Shown here piece by piece: positions 1 to 10,252 of a DNA stretch of 64,000 bases (the first letter of the stretch is position 1; each line of letters opens with the position of its first letter). The DNA lies in contig NC_134397.1 of assembly GCF_050003625.1 (NCBI RefSeq), positions 94,281,562-94,345,561 on the forward strand. Reading direction: 5' to 3'. A program made the position numbers and the translations under genes. A model generated the notes under the pieces. The model was not told the origin of the DNA, ran no database searches, and was given only the letters and a program-made list of their open reading frames with translations. The stretch comes from Haematobia irritans. Its lineage: Eukaryota > Arthropoda > Insecta > Diptera > Muscidae.

Positions 1-128
1 TCAACGGTTAAAACTAAAAGTGCCATATGTAATAGGTACTTTTAGTTAATGTGGTATCACAATGGAATGAACAGTCTAAGTGAGCCTGAATCTTAATCGG
101 GCTGCCACTTTAACCTAACCTAACCTAC
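1..128 (+). mobile_element. 5'-truncated LINE 3' end (TAACC-tailed family)
   Basis: This stretch matches, in the opposite orientation, the 3' untranslated end of the minus-strand LINE at 31908-34074. Both contain a TGTGGTATCACAATG-type segment, then AGTCTAAGTGAGCCTGA, then CGGGCTGCCACTTTAACC, and both end in repeated TAACC. Only the last ~125 bp are in the window, so this copy is either 5'-truncated, as is usual for LINEs, or continues off the left edge. Confidence 0.75.
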
Positions 129-589
129 CAATAAACGATTAAATATATTAATTTGTACACTACGGAAATTTTATTTCGGAACTTTTGGAGTCACCAATTT
201 TTCTGCTGCGTGGAATAACAAATAAAGGAAAAATCGTACAGAATGAAATAAACTTAAAAAATTCAGTCGATATGTACTTTTTAAAGGTGCTTAGTTTTAT
301 AGTCTTTTGTGATGCCACTAGTTCGCTAATTGATTAGCTATGATTTAAAATAATCTTAAAATAAGTAAAAAGGTATTTGAATAACTTCAATATAATAAAA
401 TAAACAAAACTAAAAAAATCTATACATAAAAAAAGTTTTTTATAAGAAATTTATTATAATGGGATTTTGGACTTGATTGTTCTTTTATCATTTTTTTCTT
501 ATACACGTTGTTCTTATATGAAACAAAAAGCAAAAAGACATCATGTTTTTGCTACATTTTCTGAAATGCGTTTTTTTTCTTCTATGAGA
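129..589. other. AT-rich spacer, nothing recognised
   Basis: AT-rich DNA with short homopolymer runs. I see no convincing reading frame, terminal repeats or RNA gene. Confidence 0.5.
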
Positions 590-745
590 TGTGCTGTTGT
601 TGTAACAGTTTATTGTGATTGCATCCATTTTTATATTTAACGCTTAGGGACTTCAGCAGTATCCAGGTCAAGGAACTCTGCGACTAAGGTGGGATGTGTC
701 CTGAGTGATCTGAGTAGGTTTAGCTAGGCAAGAGAAAAGATGAGA
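590..745 (+). repeat. Dispersed repeat shared with 13337-13600
   Basis: It begins with GCTGTTGTTGTAACAGTTT and contains AAGGAACTCTGCG and GGTTTAGCT-GGCAAG-GAAAAGATG. The same words occur in the same order and orientation from 13337. This copy is interrupted relative to the other and runs directly into the SINE head at 757. The family is not identified. Confidence 0.55.
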
Positions 746-756
746 TGTGCTTATAT

Positions 757-992
757 GCCACCATGGTGCAATGGTAAGCATGCCCGCCTTGCATACACAA
801 GGTCGTGGGTTCGATTCCTGATTCGACCAAACACCAAAATGTTTTTCAGCGGTGGATTATCCCACCTCAGTAATGCTGGTGACATTTTTGAGTTTTTCAA
901 AGCTTCTCTAAGTGGTTACACTGCAATGTGGAACGCCGTTCGGACTCGGCTATAAAAAGGAGGTCCCTTGTCATTGAGCTTAACATGGAACT
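757..992 (+). mobile_element. tRNA-derived SINE, 5' half (interrupted)
   Basis: The head (757-829) is tRNA-like. It has an A-box-like region around TGGTGCAATGGTAAG and a B box inside GTGGGTTCGATTCC. The body follows, with TATAAAAAGGAGGTCCC near 951. The sequence breaks at 994 where a 5.8-kb composite DNA element is inserted, and it resumes at 6769 with a LINE-like tail in the same orientation. The tail matches the 3' end of the LINE at 31908-34074, which suggests that this LINE family mobilises the SINE. Split tRNA-headed SINE is directly supported; the partner LINE is inference. Confidence 0.8.
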
Positions 993-2045
993 CACACTGA
1001 AAAAACAGTGAACCCATTTCCATTGCAAAATGAACTAAACTGTAGTAATATTGACCATGATTTAGCCCCTAAGATTTTTTTCAACTTGTCTAGTTTATAA
1101 TTCTCTTAAATTTTAGTTCATCTATAACATTGTATTTTAGTTCATTTTTACAACACCATAAGATTTATATACCCCTACCAAGTTAAAAAGTCAATATTCT
1201 TTTGGTTTACTTGCTTATTTTGTGGGAAACCCGATAATGAAAATTGGTTTACAGTCCCTTTAAAATGTCGACAACTAAACTATTTTTAAGTCAATCCTTC
1301 TACAGTACAGAGAAATTAAATAATTAAAGGAACAACAAATCTATTTATTTATTTTACTATTATGAAAATGTTCATACATTAAAATCAAACTTTCTTTAAG
1401 CAAAAGTACTTTATTATAAAAACTTATGATGAAAGTTCTTAATACAATGTTTTTTGTGAATAAAAATTATGACCACGTGGAACAGAGAGTAGTTCATTTG
1501 AACTCGCTGTTTGGACATTTTGACTTATCCTTTTTTTATTCATCGTAGGTAATTTTTTCAAATATCTTGCTGGAAAAAAATGGAAGCAATAATGAAAATT
1601 GTTAAAAATTAACACCATGTAATGAAATATAAGTTTTTAATTCTTTATATTAGCTTGTAACTTACCATATTTGGGGGCATTTTATCAAGGAGTAAGGAGT
1701 TCAACTTTTCTTTGGAAAACGTATCTCATAAAATTTGTACCTGAAACAATTAGAGAAATAATGAAGTATTTTATATAAACTCATAAAACTGTGTTGTTAT
1801 CGATGTGAAGGATATAATAAAATAAATATTGTAGTTGGAAAAAGACAAAGTTTTAATATAAAACTTACCAATTCTCTATTAAATTGTGCGCTGAGGGGAA
1901 ATATGAAAAGTTGAAGAGTTGTCCAAATTTATTTAGGTTACTCTGAAATTAAATATATATTTTTTACATTAATTAAAATTATTAAATAGGTTTCCAAAAA
2001 ATTTAATGAAAAAAATAATAATATGCAAAAAAATATTATGGTTAA

Positions 2046-2326
2046 CCCTAGACAGTCATCATTCGTCAAAATGACGACACGTAATTTCATTTTCGATTTA
2101 AAATGAATTTTAGTCTATTGGGAAATGGTAAATTTAAGTTATACTAATTCGACCGTTTTATGAATTTTTGTGTTATACTACTTAAAACCAAATTGAATAA
2201 GAAAATAAATTCAAGTTTGGTTCACTTTTTCGCTCACGATGAAAATTATAGCGTCTTGAAATGAGCCGTAGTCAAAATGACGAAGGATGACGTTAATGTA
2301 CAAAAAATAAGGATGACTGTACAGGG
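2046..2326. mobile_element. piggyBac-like MITE (TTAA target)
   Basis: It is flanked by TTAA at 2042-2045 and 2327-2330. The ends are inverted: CCCTAGACAGTCATC against CCCTGTACAGTCATCC. A TTAA duplication with CCCT ends is typical of piggyBac elements; there is no transposase. It lies inside an intron-like segment of the outer T copy. Confidence 0.8.
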
Positions 2327-3873
2327 TTAAAAGAAAGTTAAGGAATCCTTACCAATTCACTATTATATTACAAGCAAAGGAGTACTAAAAATTTTTCCAA
2401 ATTTTTAAGGGGTTATTCTGAAATTAAATATTTGTTTTTTACATTAAAAATATAACATTGGTTTCCAAAAAATTTGATTAAAGAAATACTAACATAAGGT
2501 ATTAAAAACCTGTAATTTTAATGATAAAAAGGTCAAAAAAACGTAAATATTCTAGTTGAAAGAAAGCCAATTTTTAGCAAAACTTACCAATTCTCTATTT
2601 TTTAAATTTATTTGTATCCATGTGGAGTTGCTCTGAAATTAAATATTGCTTTTACAACAAAGAAAAGCATTAAACTGGTTTCCAAAAAAATTAATTAACA
2701 AATAATAATATACATAAAAAATATTCTTTTTAAAAGAAATACATATTAAAAAAATACTTACCAATTTATGACTAAACTGTACGCTGAGATACACAGAAAA
2801 AAAAGTGTCTCGTAAATTTAAGAAGATTTTTACAATAATTTATTACAAGAATTTTCCAGAATTTTAGTTCATTTTTCGTATCTTCAACGAAAATTAACTA
2901 CTCGAAAGGAAATTTTACAAATTCTAAGTAGCAATCGTTTAGTTCATGGCCTACAAAATACGATGGAAATTTCCTTAAAAAATTTCTTAACTGGTAGTTA
3001 AAAATTCGTTTGTCATGCTATAAAACTACTTGTGAAATGTAAAGTATTTTCTAAGTAATAAGTGCAATTTACCATAAATTTTTTTTTTGTATGAGAAAAT
3101 ATTTTTTTACGAAAAATGAACTTGAAAGTGGATAGCAATTTCTTACTAACAATTCCTATGGTTAATAATTGTTGGTAAAAAATTTCCCAATGAAATATTT
3201 TTAGTTCACATGTAATTAAAATTTATAGACATTTTCGTCAAAAATGGGTAGATAACATTTCATGAAAATTTTGCAAATTTTAAGTTAAACGTTTCATCGC
3301 TCATAAACTGGTGTGCCTTTACGAATATTATTCTTAGAGTAAATTGTCAGCAGATGCGATGAACTAATGCACAGTACAGAGATCTTTATCGGAATAGTGG
3401 AATGTGATTAATGTAAAGATGATGTTACTTGAGTTTTGTTGTGTATACATGAGCGTGGGGTTGTTTTTATTTTTGTTCATTTAGTGGCTTGTGTGTGTGT
3501 GTTTGTTATTCGTTGATGGTTTTTGGCTGGATGAGGTGTTGTTTTCAATAAAGGCACATGTGTTTTTGTTGTTGTAGGAATGTTTTGGCTTTGCTTGGTT
3601 TTGTTCGGCATGCTTCAGTTGTATAGTTGGCGTTGGCGTGGGCTGTTGCATCTTTTAAGTAGGTATGCAACAAGGGAATATAAAGGCATGGAATATTTTG
3701 GATTTTTGAGTCATATATTGGTGTTTGTTTATTAAACCTTTTAAATGAAAGTTATTAATATTTTATCGGTAGTTTAGAAAAAAGTTATTAAGAATATTTA
3801 GTAAAATATGTTGAAATTGAAAGTGTATTGAAATTTTCTTTATTCAATGTAAAAAATTAATATTCAATTCCAG

Positions 3874-5280
3874 ATGAATTTGGAAACTTTTTGTAATATC
3901 TCAGCATATAGTTTATTCATAAATTGGTAAGTATTTTTTTAATATGGCTTTCTTTTGAAAAGAATATTTTTATGTATATTATTATTTGTTAATTATTTTT
4001 TTTGGAAACCAGTTTAATGTTTTTCTTTGTTGTAAAAGCGATATTTAATTTCAGAGCAACTCCAGACGGATTCAAACAAATTTAAAAAGGTAGAGAATTG
4101 GTAAGTTTTCTTTTAAAAATTGACTTTCTTTCAACTAGAATATTTACGTTTTTATGACCTTTTTATCATCAAAATTACAGGTTTTTAATACCTTATTTTA
4201 GTATTTCTTTAATTAATTTTTTTGGAAACTAATGTAATATTTTTAATGTAAAAATAAATATTTAATTTCAGAATAACCCCTTAAAATTTGGACAAATTTT
4301 TAGTACTCCTTTGCCTGTACTTTAATAGTGAATTGGTAAGTTTTCTTTAACTTTCTTTTAACCCTGGACAGCCATCCTTATTTTTTGTAGATTAACGTCA
4401 TCCTTCGTCATTTTGACTACGGCTGATTTCAAGACGATATAATTTTCATCGTGAGCGAAAAAGTGAACCAAACTTGCTTTTATTTTCTTATTCAATTTGG
4501 TTTTAAGTAGTATAAAACAAAAATTCATAAAACGGTCGAATTAGTATAACTTAAATTTACCATTTCCCAATAGACTAAAATGCATTTTAAATCGAAAATG
4601 AAATTACGTGTCGTCATTTTGATGACTGTCTAGGAATATCAAGAATATTTGGTTTTTTATGCATATTATTATTTTTTTCATTAGATTTTTTGAAAAGTTA
4701 TTTAATAATTTTATTTAATATTTAATTTCAGAGTAACCCAAATAAATTTGGACAACTTTTTATATTTCCCCTCAGCGTACAATTTAATAGAGAATTGGTA
4801 AGTTTTATATTAAAACTTTGGCTTTCTTTCAACTAGAATATTTATTTTATTATATCTTTCACATCGATAACAACGCAGTTTTATGAGTTTATTTAGAATA
4901 CTTCATTATTTCTCTAATTGTTTCAGGTACACATTTTATGAGATACGTTTTCCAAAGAAAAGTTGAATTCCTTACACCATTTGATAAAATGCCCCAAATA
5001 TGGTAAGTTACAAGCTAAAATGAAGAATTAAAAATTATATTTCATTACATGGTATTAATGTTTATTAATTTTCATTATTGTTTCCATTTTTTTTCAGCAA
5101 GATATGTGAAAAAATTACCTACGATGAATAAAAAAAGGATAAGTCAAAATGTCCAAACAGCGGGTTCAAATGAACTACTCTCTTTTCCATGTGGTCATAA
5201 TTTTTATTCACAAAAAACATTGTATTAAGAATTTTCATCATAAGTTTTTATAATAAAGTACTTTTGCTTAAAGATAGTTT
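3874..5280 (+). other. Chain of six exon-like modules with splice borders inside element T
   Basis: Six blocks are bounded by acceptor-like pyrimidine tract-CAG and donor-like GTAAGT: 3874-3926, 4055-4100, 4272-4335, 4732-4797, 4927-5002, and a terminal block from 5098 with AATAAA at 5252. Blocks 1-4 are diverged tandem copies of one exon plus its intron, sharing AATTTGGA-type cores, a terminal GAATTG or AAATTG, and a TTTAATTTCAG acceptor. The five donors and acceptors are also kept in the outer copy on the minus strand, although block sequences differ by indels. Block lengths are not multiples of three and frames carry stops, so they may be noncoding RNA exons, untranslated exons or decayed coding exons. 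No splicing data are available here. Confidence 0.55.
4362..4635. mobile_element. piggyBac-like MITE, orthologous copy in inner T element
   Basis: Inverted counterpart of the MITE at 2046-2326, at the same position in the other T copy. The left TTAA (4358-4361) survives; the right end has decayed to CTAGGAATAT. The shared position shows that the MITE entered T before the two T copies separated. Confidence 0.75.
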
Positions 5281-6768
5281 AATTTTAATGTATGAAAATT
5301 CTCATAATAGTAAAACGGTTTGTTGTTCCTTTAATTATTTAATTTCTCTGTACTGTGGAATGATTGATTTAAAAATAGTTTAGTCGTCGACAGTTTAAAG
5401 AGACTGTTAACCAATTTTTATTATCGGGTTTCCCACAAAATAAGCAAGTAAACCAAAATAATACTGACTTTTTAACTTGGTAGGTGTATATAAATCTTAT
5501 GGTGTTGTAAAAATGAACTAAACTACAATGTTATAGATGAACTAAAATTCAAGAAAATTGTAAACTAGACAAGTTGAAAAAAATCTTAAGGGCTAAATCA
5601 TGGTCAATATTACTACAGTTTAGTTCATTTTGCAATGGAAAAGGGTTCACTGTTTTTTCAGTGTATAACAAAAAATTTCCAAATTCATCTGGAATTGAAT
5701 ATTAATTTTTTACATTGAATAATGAAAATTTCAATACACCTTCAATTTCAACATATTTTACTAAATATTTTTAATAACTTTTTTCTAACTACCGATAAAA
5801 TATTAATAACTTTCATTTAAAAGGTTTAATAAACAAACACGAATATATGTCTCAAAAATCCAAATATTCCATGCCTTTATATTCCCTTGTTGCATACCTG
5901 CTTAAAAGATGCAACAACCCACGCCAACGCCAACTGTACAACTGAAGCATGCCAAACAAAACCAAGCAAAGCCAAAGCATCCCTACAACAACAAAAACAC
6001 ATGTGCCTTTATTGAAAACAACACCTCATCCAGCCAAAAACCATCAACGAATAACAAACACACGCACACACAAACCACTAAATGAACAAAAATAAAAATA
6101 ACCCCACGCTCATGTATACACAGCAAAACTCAAGTAACATCATCTTTACATTAATCAAATTCCACTATTCCGATAAAGATCTCTGTACTATGCATTAGTT
6201 CATCGCATCTGCTGACAATTTACTCTAAGAATAATATTCGTAAAGGCACACCAGTTTATGAACGATGAAACGTTTAACTTAAAGTTTACAAAATTTGCAT
6301 GAAATGTTATCTACCATTTTTGACGAAAATGTCTATAAATTTAATTACATGTGAACTAAAAATATTTCATCGGGTAATTTTTTACCAACAATTATTAACT
6401 ATAGGAATTGTCAGTAAGAAATTGCTATCCACTTTCAAGTTCATTTTTCGTAAAAAAATATTTTCTCATACAAAAAAATCTTATAGTAAATTGCACTTAT
6501 TATTTAGAAAATACTTTACATTTCACAAGTAGTTTTATAGCATGACAAACGAATTTTTAACTACCAGTTAAGAAATTTTTTAAGGAAATCTCCATCGTAT
6601 TTTGTAGGCCATGAACTAAACGATTGCTACTTAGAATTTGTAAAATTTCCTTTCGAGTAGTTAATTTTCGTTGAAGATACGAAAAATGAACTAAAATTCT
6701 GGAAAATTCTTGTAATAAATTATTGTAAAAATCTTCTTAAATTTACGAGACACTTTTTTTTCTGTGCA

Positions 6769-6862
6769 GCACTCAGTGATAGAGAAGTTCACCACTATGG
6801 TATCACAATGGACTCAATAGTCTAAGTGAGCCTGATGCATCGGGCTGCCACCTAACCCAACC
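6769..6862 (+). mobile_element. SINE 3' half with LINE-like tail
   Basis: Continuation of the SINE begun at 757. It contains GTATCACAATGGACTCAATA, then AGTCTAAGTGAGCCTGA and CGGGCTGCCACCTAACCCAACC. These are the same blocks as in the LINE 3' ends at 1-128 and 31908-32040. Confidence 0.8.
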
Positions 6863-7762
6863 ATCGATATCCAAAACTTGATCGTTATCATCACAAACAT
6901 TCATGACCATAATGCTATGGATCTCCTGATTCGTCACGTCCTTGATTTTATTAATTTCTAAACTATCTGAAGTAATAGTTATTTTTACATGTTTGCAAAT
7001 GTCACATCCAAGAATTATTTCCTCGTCGGTACACGTATTTGGCACTACGTGAAAATTTAAATCGTAATATTCATCGTCATCAGAGTCGTACTCTGTATGA
7101 AAAGTTACCAAAAAGTTACTCCTTTAGTTCGGGCATGTCCAATGACTCGTAAATCTTCTTAGACACAACGTTGAATTTACTGCCAGTATCAAATAAAGCA
7201 TACCATGACTTGTCCCCAAATTTAATTTCCTTTTTCATTAGGACATCTGAGACTAATTGGCGAACATTTTCTTTAAACGCTTCGCCTTGTCCTTGCCTGT
7301 TTTTGGCGTGTGGGCCTTTGAACCGCAATTATAACATGAAACCTTGTTCTGTTTTGCTTCACCAATATTTTCTGGTCGCACCCACATGTCTTCATAACAT
7401 CGTAGCTTCATCTTAAATGCGCTTAGATTTGTCGCGCCGTAGAGAATCATTTTATTTGACATTGAGTCTCTGATGCCGTCAATCACGTATTGGATTAATG
7501 CGATATTTCCCACCACACCACGTGAAGCTATTTTCTTCATATGCAAGAAATACTCGTGCACGCTTTCTTCTTTACCAATCTTACGTTCATGCAACAATCT
7601 GTGAATCTGTGCAGTGTTCATTTTCTGTCCGAATTCATTTATCAGAGACTCTTGTAGTTTATTCCAAGTTGTGATTCCCGTTTCGCTAGAGATAAAAAGT
7701 TTAGCGAGTCCTTTTAGCGATTTCTTACCAAACACATATTTCTGGAATTCGTCCCATCCCAT
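6863..7762 (-). pseudogene. LTR-retrotransposon gag-protease remnant
   Basis: Reading the minus strand, a capsid-like segment (7253-7762, about 169 residues, with a LHERKIGKEESVHEYF block) ends in a CYNCGSKAH zinc-knuckle-like motif. A retroviral-type aspartic protease follows with ALFDTGSKFNVVS (about 7150-7200) and, in a third frame, the downstream ILGCDI strand (6863-7111). The knuckle lacks its last cysteine, and at least two frameshifts separate the parts. No RT, LTR or start is visible, so this is a broken fragment of a Gypsy-like element directly abutting the SINE tail. Retroelement gag-protease is confident; the exact family is not. Confidence 0.7.
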
Positions 7763-7802
7763 GACTTCAGCCGTTTCCTCGATTCAAGATTTAATGGTCT
7801 GA

Positions 7803-8158
7803 TTGGCTCCTCTATTTCTCGAAAACTCATAGAAAATCTTGTGCTAACATTCGTTGTACAGCACTGTGCCATCAAACTTTCATTGTTTTGTTTACATTCT
7901 GATTTTTTTCTATTTGCATGCGTTTTCTTATTCCTTTGTTTATTGATGGTTTGTTTTCTTCGGTAATCCTAGTACTAAGATCACATTTTCGCACGAAAAA
8001 CTGTTATACTCCATATAAAAACGTTGGTGCGGAATAAATGCGAAATCTTTGCTTTGAGCATTTTTAAACACATATTTATACATCCCTGGATTTTCGCACA
8101 TATTATTTCGCATAAATATGTTAACATCCCTGCGTTTGAGACCCTATTTACGGAGATA
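7803..8158. other. Spacer with a dispersed GCGGAATAAATGCG fragment
   Basis: No gene is seen. Positions about 8029-8097 (GTGCGGAATAAATGCGAAAT and following) match the outer arms of the palindrome at 58286-62000, so this is a fragment of that repeat. Confidence 0.5.
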
Positions 8159-8930
8159 CACGCAAAGAAAAAAAAACGTTTTCAAAGCGTGTACCGAAAA
8201 CGTTTTTCTTTTGTTAGAGTTTTTTGAATTGCTTCGAAAAGTATACAGTTTTATCACCAAAAAAATTCGTTTGTTACAAAATTTTTATTTTTTCAATAAA
8301 AAAAGTTATTTTTGAACCAACAACACAGTCCATTTCGTTTATATCAAACACTGTTCTTTTCTGGGTCTAGGTCTTTAATAAGACACATTTTACAGTTCAT
8401 AGTAAAAATGTAATATAGTAGAATGTAATGTTGAACATTTTTTCGGAATCTTCAGACTATATCTGGAAAATATGTAAAAAAAAAAACTTTGGTCGAAGCA
8501 GGGATCGAACCCACGACCCTTGGCATGCAATTCCGACGTAGCAACCACTGCTCCACGGTGCCCAACTAAATGTATTTTTCTGTTAAATAAACTTTGTTTA
8601 ATCGGCTTGTGGGCGCCGCAAGCTATGCTATATAAATATAACTTATATTGGTAATTGTCTATTGATGACAACGGCTACATAGCTTGTATTACAGAAAAAG
8701 GTGCTAATAACTAAAAAAACTTCGTGGAAGTGAAAAAGATGTGAGGGAAAATGCAATTAGCTAGAAATTTTTTTTGAGGTAGTCTTTATGAAATTGTTTT
8801 TACATCCTGGAAAAGAATAAAAGTTTATCACAAACTTCCAACTACACTTCCTTTCAACGAAAAGCAAATGAGAAACGAACTTTTTTTGTCTAAAATTTCG
8901 TTTGGAAGGAAAGAATTATTTTTTCGCGTG
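8159..8930. mobile_element. CAC...GTG element with one intact tRNA-like module
   Basis: Left end CACGCAAAGAAAAAAAAACG, right end TTTTCGCGTG, flanked by TA at 8157-8158 and 8931-8932 (AGATA before, TAGAT after). It is closely related along its length to the element at 21420-22319. That copy has a divergent pair of tRNA-like modules; here the second is collapsed to a stub near 8673-8690. Non-autonomous. Confidence 0.8.
8491..8566 (-). other. tRNA-like (Pol III promoter-like) module
   Basis: Read on the minus strand it has GTGGAGCAGTGGTTG (A-box-like) and GTGGGTTCGATCCCTGC (B box) at tRNA-like spacing and ends TTCGACC. No convincing cloverleaf anticodon arm or normal acceptor stem is seen, so I do not call a functional tRNA. 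It resembles the SINE head at 757-829. Confidence 0.65.
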
Positions 8931-9097
8931 TAGATGAAGATATTCGTTTTTCGAAGAAACGAACTTAGTACTAAGCATTATGTTGAAACTTTGTTGCGTA
9001 TCTTCCAGCACACAAGCAAACACCATCACCACCTTGAAAAACTGCGGTGTTTACTCTCACTCAAACTAGAAACTGCGTCGTCGTTGTTATCCGTATG

Positions 9098-9194
9098 CAG
9101 TGTTGCCAACTCCCCAAGGCCAAAAAGCACCAAAAATATATTATAAATTCTAACATACCACCTTCCACCACAAAATCGAAAATTAAATGCTCTA

Positions 9195-9238
<44 letters not shown>

Positions 9239-9961
9239 TCAGAAGATGTAGTTTTAAGATCGAGTTTAGCTGCTAAAATAGTCACTTTTTGACAATTACA
9301 ATTTCTTTAATAATTCATTTTAAGGAATACAAACTTTGCTTTTGGCTATTCCCCATCAAGTTATAATAAAATTTGCAGCAAATATGCATAATTTTATGCC
9401 TTTTTTACTGATATAGTTTTCACTTTAGCGGCAAAACTCGAACTTAGTACTCAACATTCAAGTATACACTTTGTTTGTCAGTCAGTTTTAATGCTTTCGT
9501 CCAATTCATTTTGATCAGTGATGTTTTTCAACTTTCAAAATATTAATATATGGAAGGAGTCTTATTTCAGTTGTGCGTGCTTTTGTGAATTTAATACAAA
9601 CGTTTTTAATGACATCTTTACCAAATTCAAAAATTCGACACTCATCGCCCGACTTTCCTACAGAATACCCTAAATAACAATATTAATTAAAAAATAATCA
9701 ATACCAACTTCATAACAATCAAATTCTATATTTGGCAATAAATTTGAGTTTCTTCGGTTCTTGAAAGTCTAATCAAAATTTTTGTATCAATTAAACTTAA
9801 TACTGTTCAAAATAAAAAAAGCACCAAAAGCACTAAATGAAAATGCCAGAAAGCACCAAGTTGGTGCTTTTTTTGAAAAGGCACCAAAAAGGCAATTTGG
9901 TGCTTTTTAGAAATCAAAAAGCACTAAATTTGGTGCTAAAAGCACCAAATTGGCAACACTG
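9098..9961. mobile_element. Non-autonomous hAT element with 8-bp target duplication
   Basis: Terminal inverted repeats CAGTGTTGCCAA (9098) and TTGGCAACACTG (ending 9961) are flanked by a perfect 8-bp duplication TCCGTATG (9090-9097 and 9962-9969), diagnostic of hAT transposition. Inside are many GCACCAAA-type subterminal words, a 40-base A run at about 9198-9236 and a nested MITE. There is no transposase. It interrupts a DEK-like coding fragment. Confidence 0.9.
9250..9460. mobile_element. MITE nested in the hAT element (TTCGAGTTTAGC family)
   Basis: Imperfect inverted ends (TAAGATCGAGTTTAGCTGC and GCGGCAAAACTCGAACTTAG) enclose sequence matching the MITE at 27885-28105. It also shares CTCGAACTTA-type words with 8950-8975. 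Confidence 0.5.
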
Positions 9962-10252
9962 TCCGTATGCCATTCGTCGTTTTAACAATCTACCATTCTT
10001 AACATTTGCAAATATGTGCGTAAACAAGTCGTCAACGTCGTATTCTATTCCCAACACATTGCAAATTAAAGCTAGATCAACTGCACACAAATTGTTTTTA
10101 ATGAATTCTGCCTGTTCCTTAAATTCAACAACATCCTCGTCGTACAAAAAACCATGAAAAAGTCGCAATCGTTCTCTACTTCCACGATCTCCTTCACAAG
10201 CGAAAACAAATATATGCATTGCAACAATAATATGTCGGTTGGCCGTTGCCAA
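9962..10252 (-). pseudogene. DEK C-terminal / SAP-like domain fragment
   Basis: The minus strand is open for about 97 codons to the hAT junction. It reads like a conserved protein: a GDRGSRERLRLFHGF block, YDEDVVEFKEQAEFIKNN, then VDLALICNVLGIEYDVDD and LFTHIFANV. The order R-x-F-x-GF, E-F-K, DL-x-x-IC-x-x-L and D-L-x-x-x-I resembles the SAP-like segment of DEK chromatin proteins. It is open from about 10273 with no clear ATG. If the hAT element were absent, the next codon after the target site would be TAA. Either this is the last exon of a DEK-like gene hit at its stop codon, or a DEK-like domain carried as transposon or pseudogene debris. Other exons are not seen. Family assignment is by eye. 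Confidence 0.45.

Larger units (their letters stand above)
2792..5663 (+). mobile_element. Inner copy of element T (2.87 kb, CAC...GTG ends, TA duplication)
   Basis: This element is complete. Its left end is CACAGAAAAAAAAGTG at 2792, its right end is CACTGTTTTTTCAGTG ending at 5663, and TA flanks both sides (2790-2791, 5664-5665). The first ~1.1 kb (2792-3870) is unique and partly TG-rich. The second part is a chain of exon-like modules (see 3874-5280). All of it is duplicated in inverted order in the outer copy, with scattered substitutions and indels. No long reading frame is present. The superfamily is uncertain: CACTA/CMC-like or another YA-targeting group. Confidence 0.85.
995..6766 (-). 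mobile_element. Outer copy of element T, interrupted by an inverted inner copy
   Basis: The outer copy consists of 995-2791 plus 5666-6766. Read on the minus strand it is colinear with the inner copy at 2792-5663. It starts CACTGAAAAAACAGTG at 995 and its other end, read inward from 6766, is CACAGAAAAAAAAGTG. The flanking dinucleotide is CA on both sides (993-994 and 6767-6768), and the split SINE is the interrupted target. The host copy is cut at a TA inside an exon-like module; the inner copy's own junction near 3898-3901 is the empty-site equivalent. No transposase is encoded, so it is non-autonomous. Confidence 0.85.

Noticed and set aside
4927..5130. A short peptide frame across exon-like blocks 5 and 6 of element T, with two Cys-x-x-Cys-spaced cysteines
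   Set aside because: The frame is destroyed by small indels in the outer T copy and by stops upstream; coding is not supported.
995..6766. A simple long palindrome or foldback element
   Set aside because: Arm order is A-B-A'-B', not A-B-B'-A'; the target duplications fit nested self-insertion better.
8390..8671. A 93-residue minus-strand protein, repeated at 21648-21929
   Set aside because: It spans the tRNA-like module and element interior; similarity between copies reflects the transposon, with stops removed by chance.
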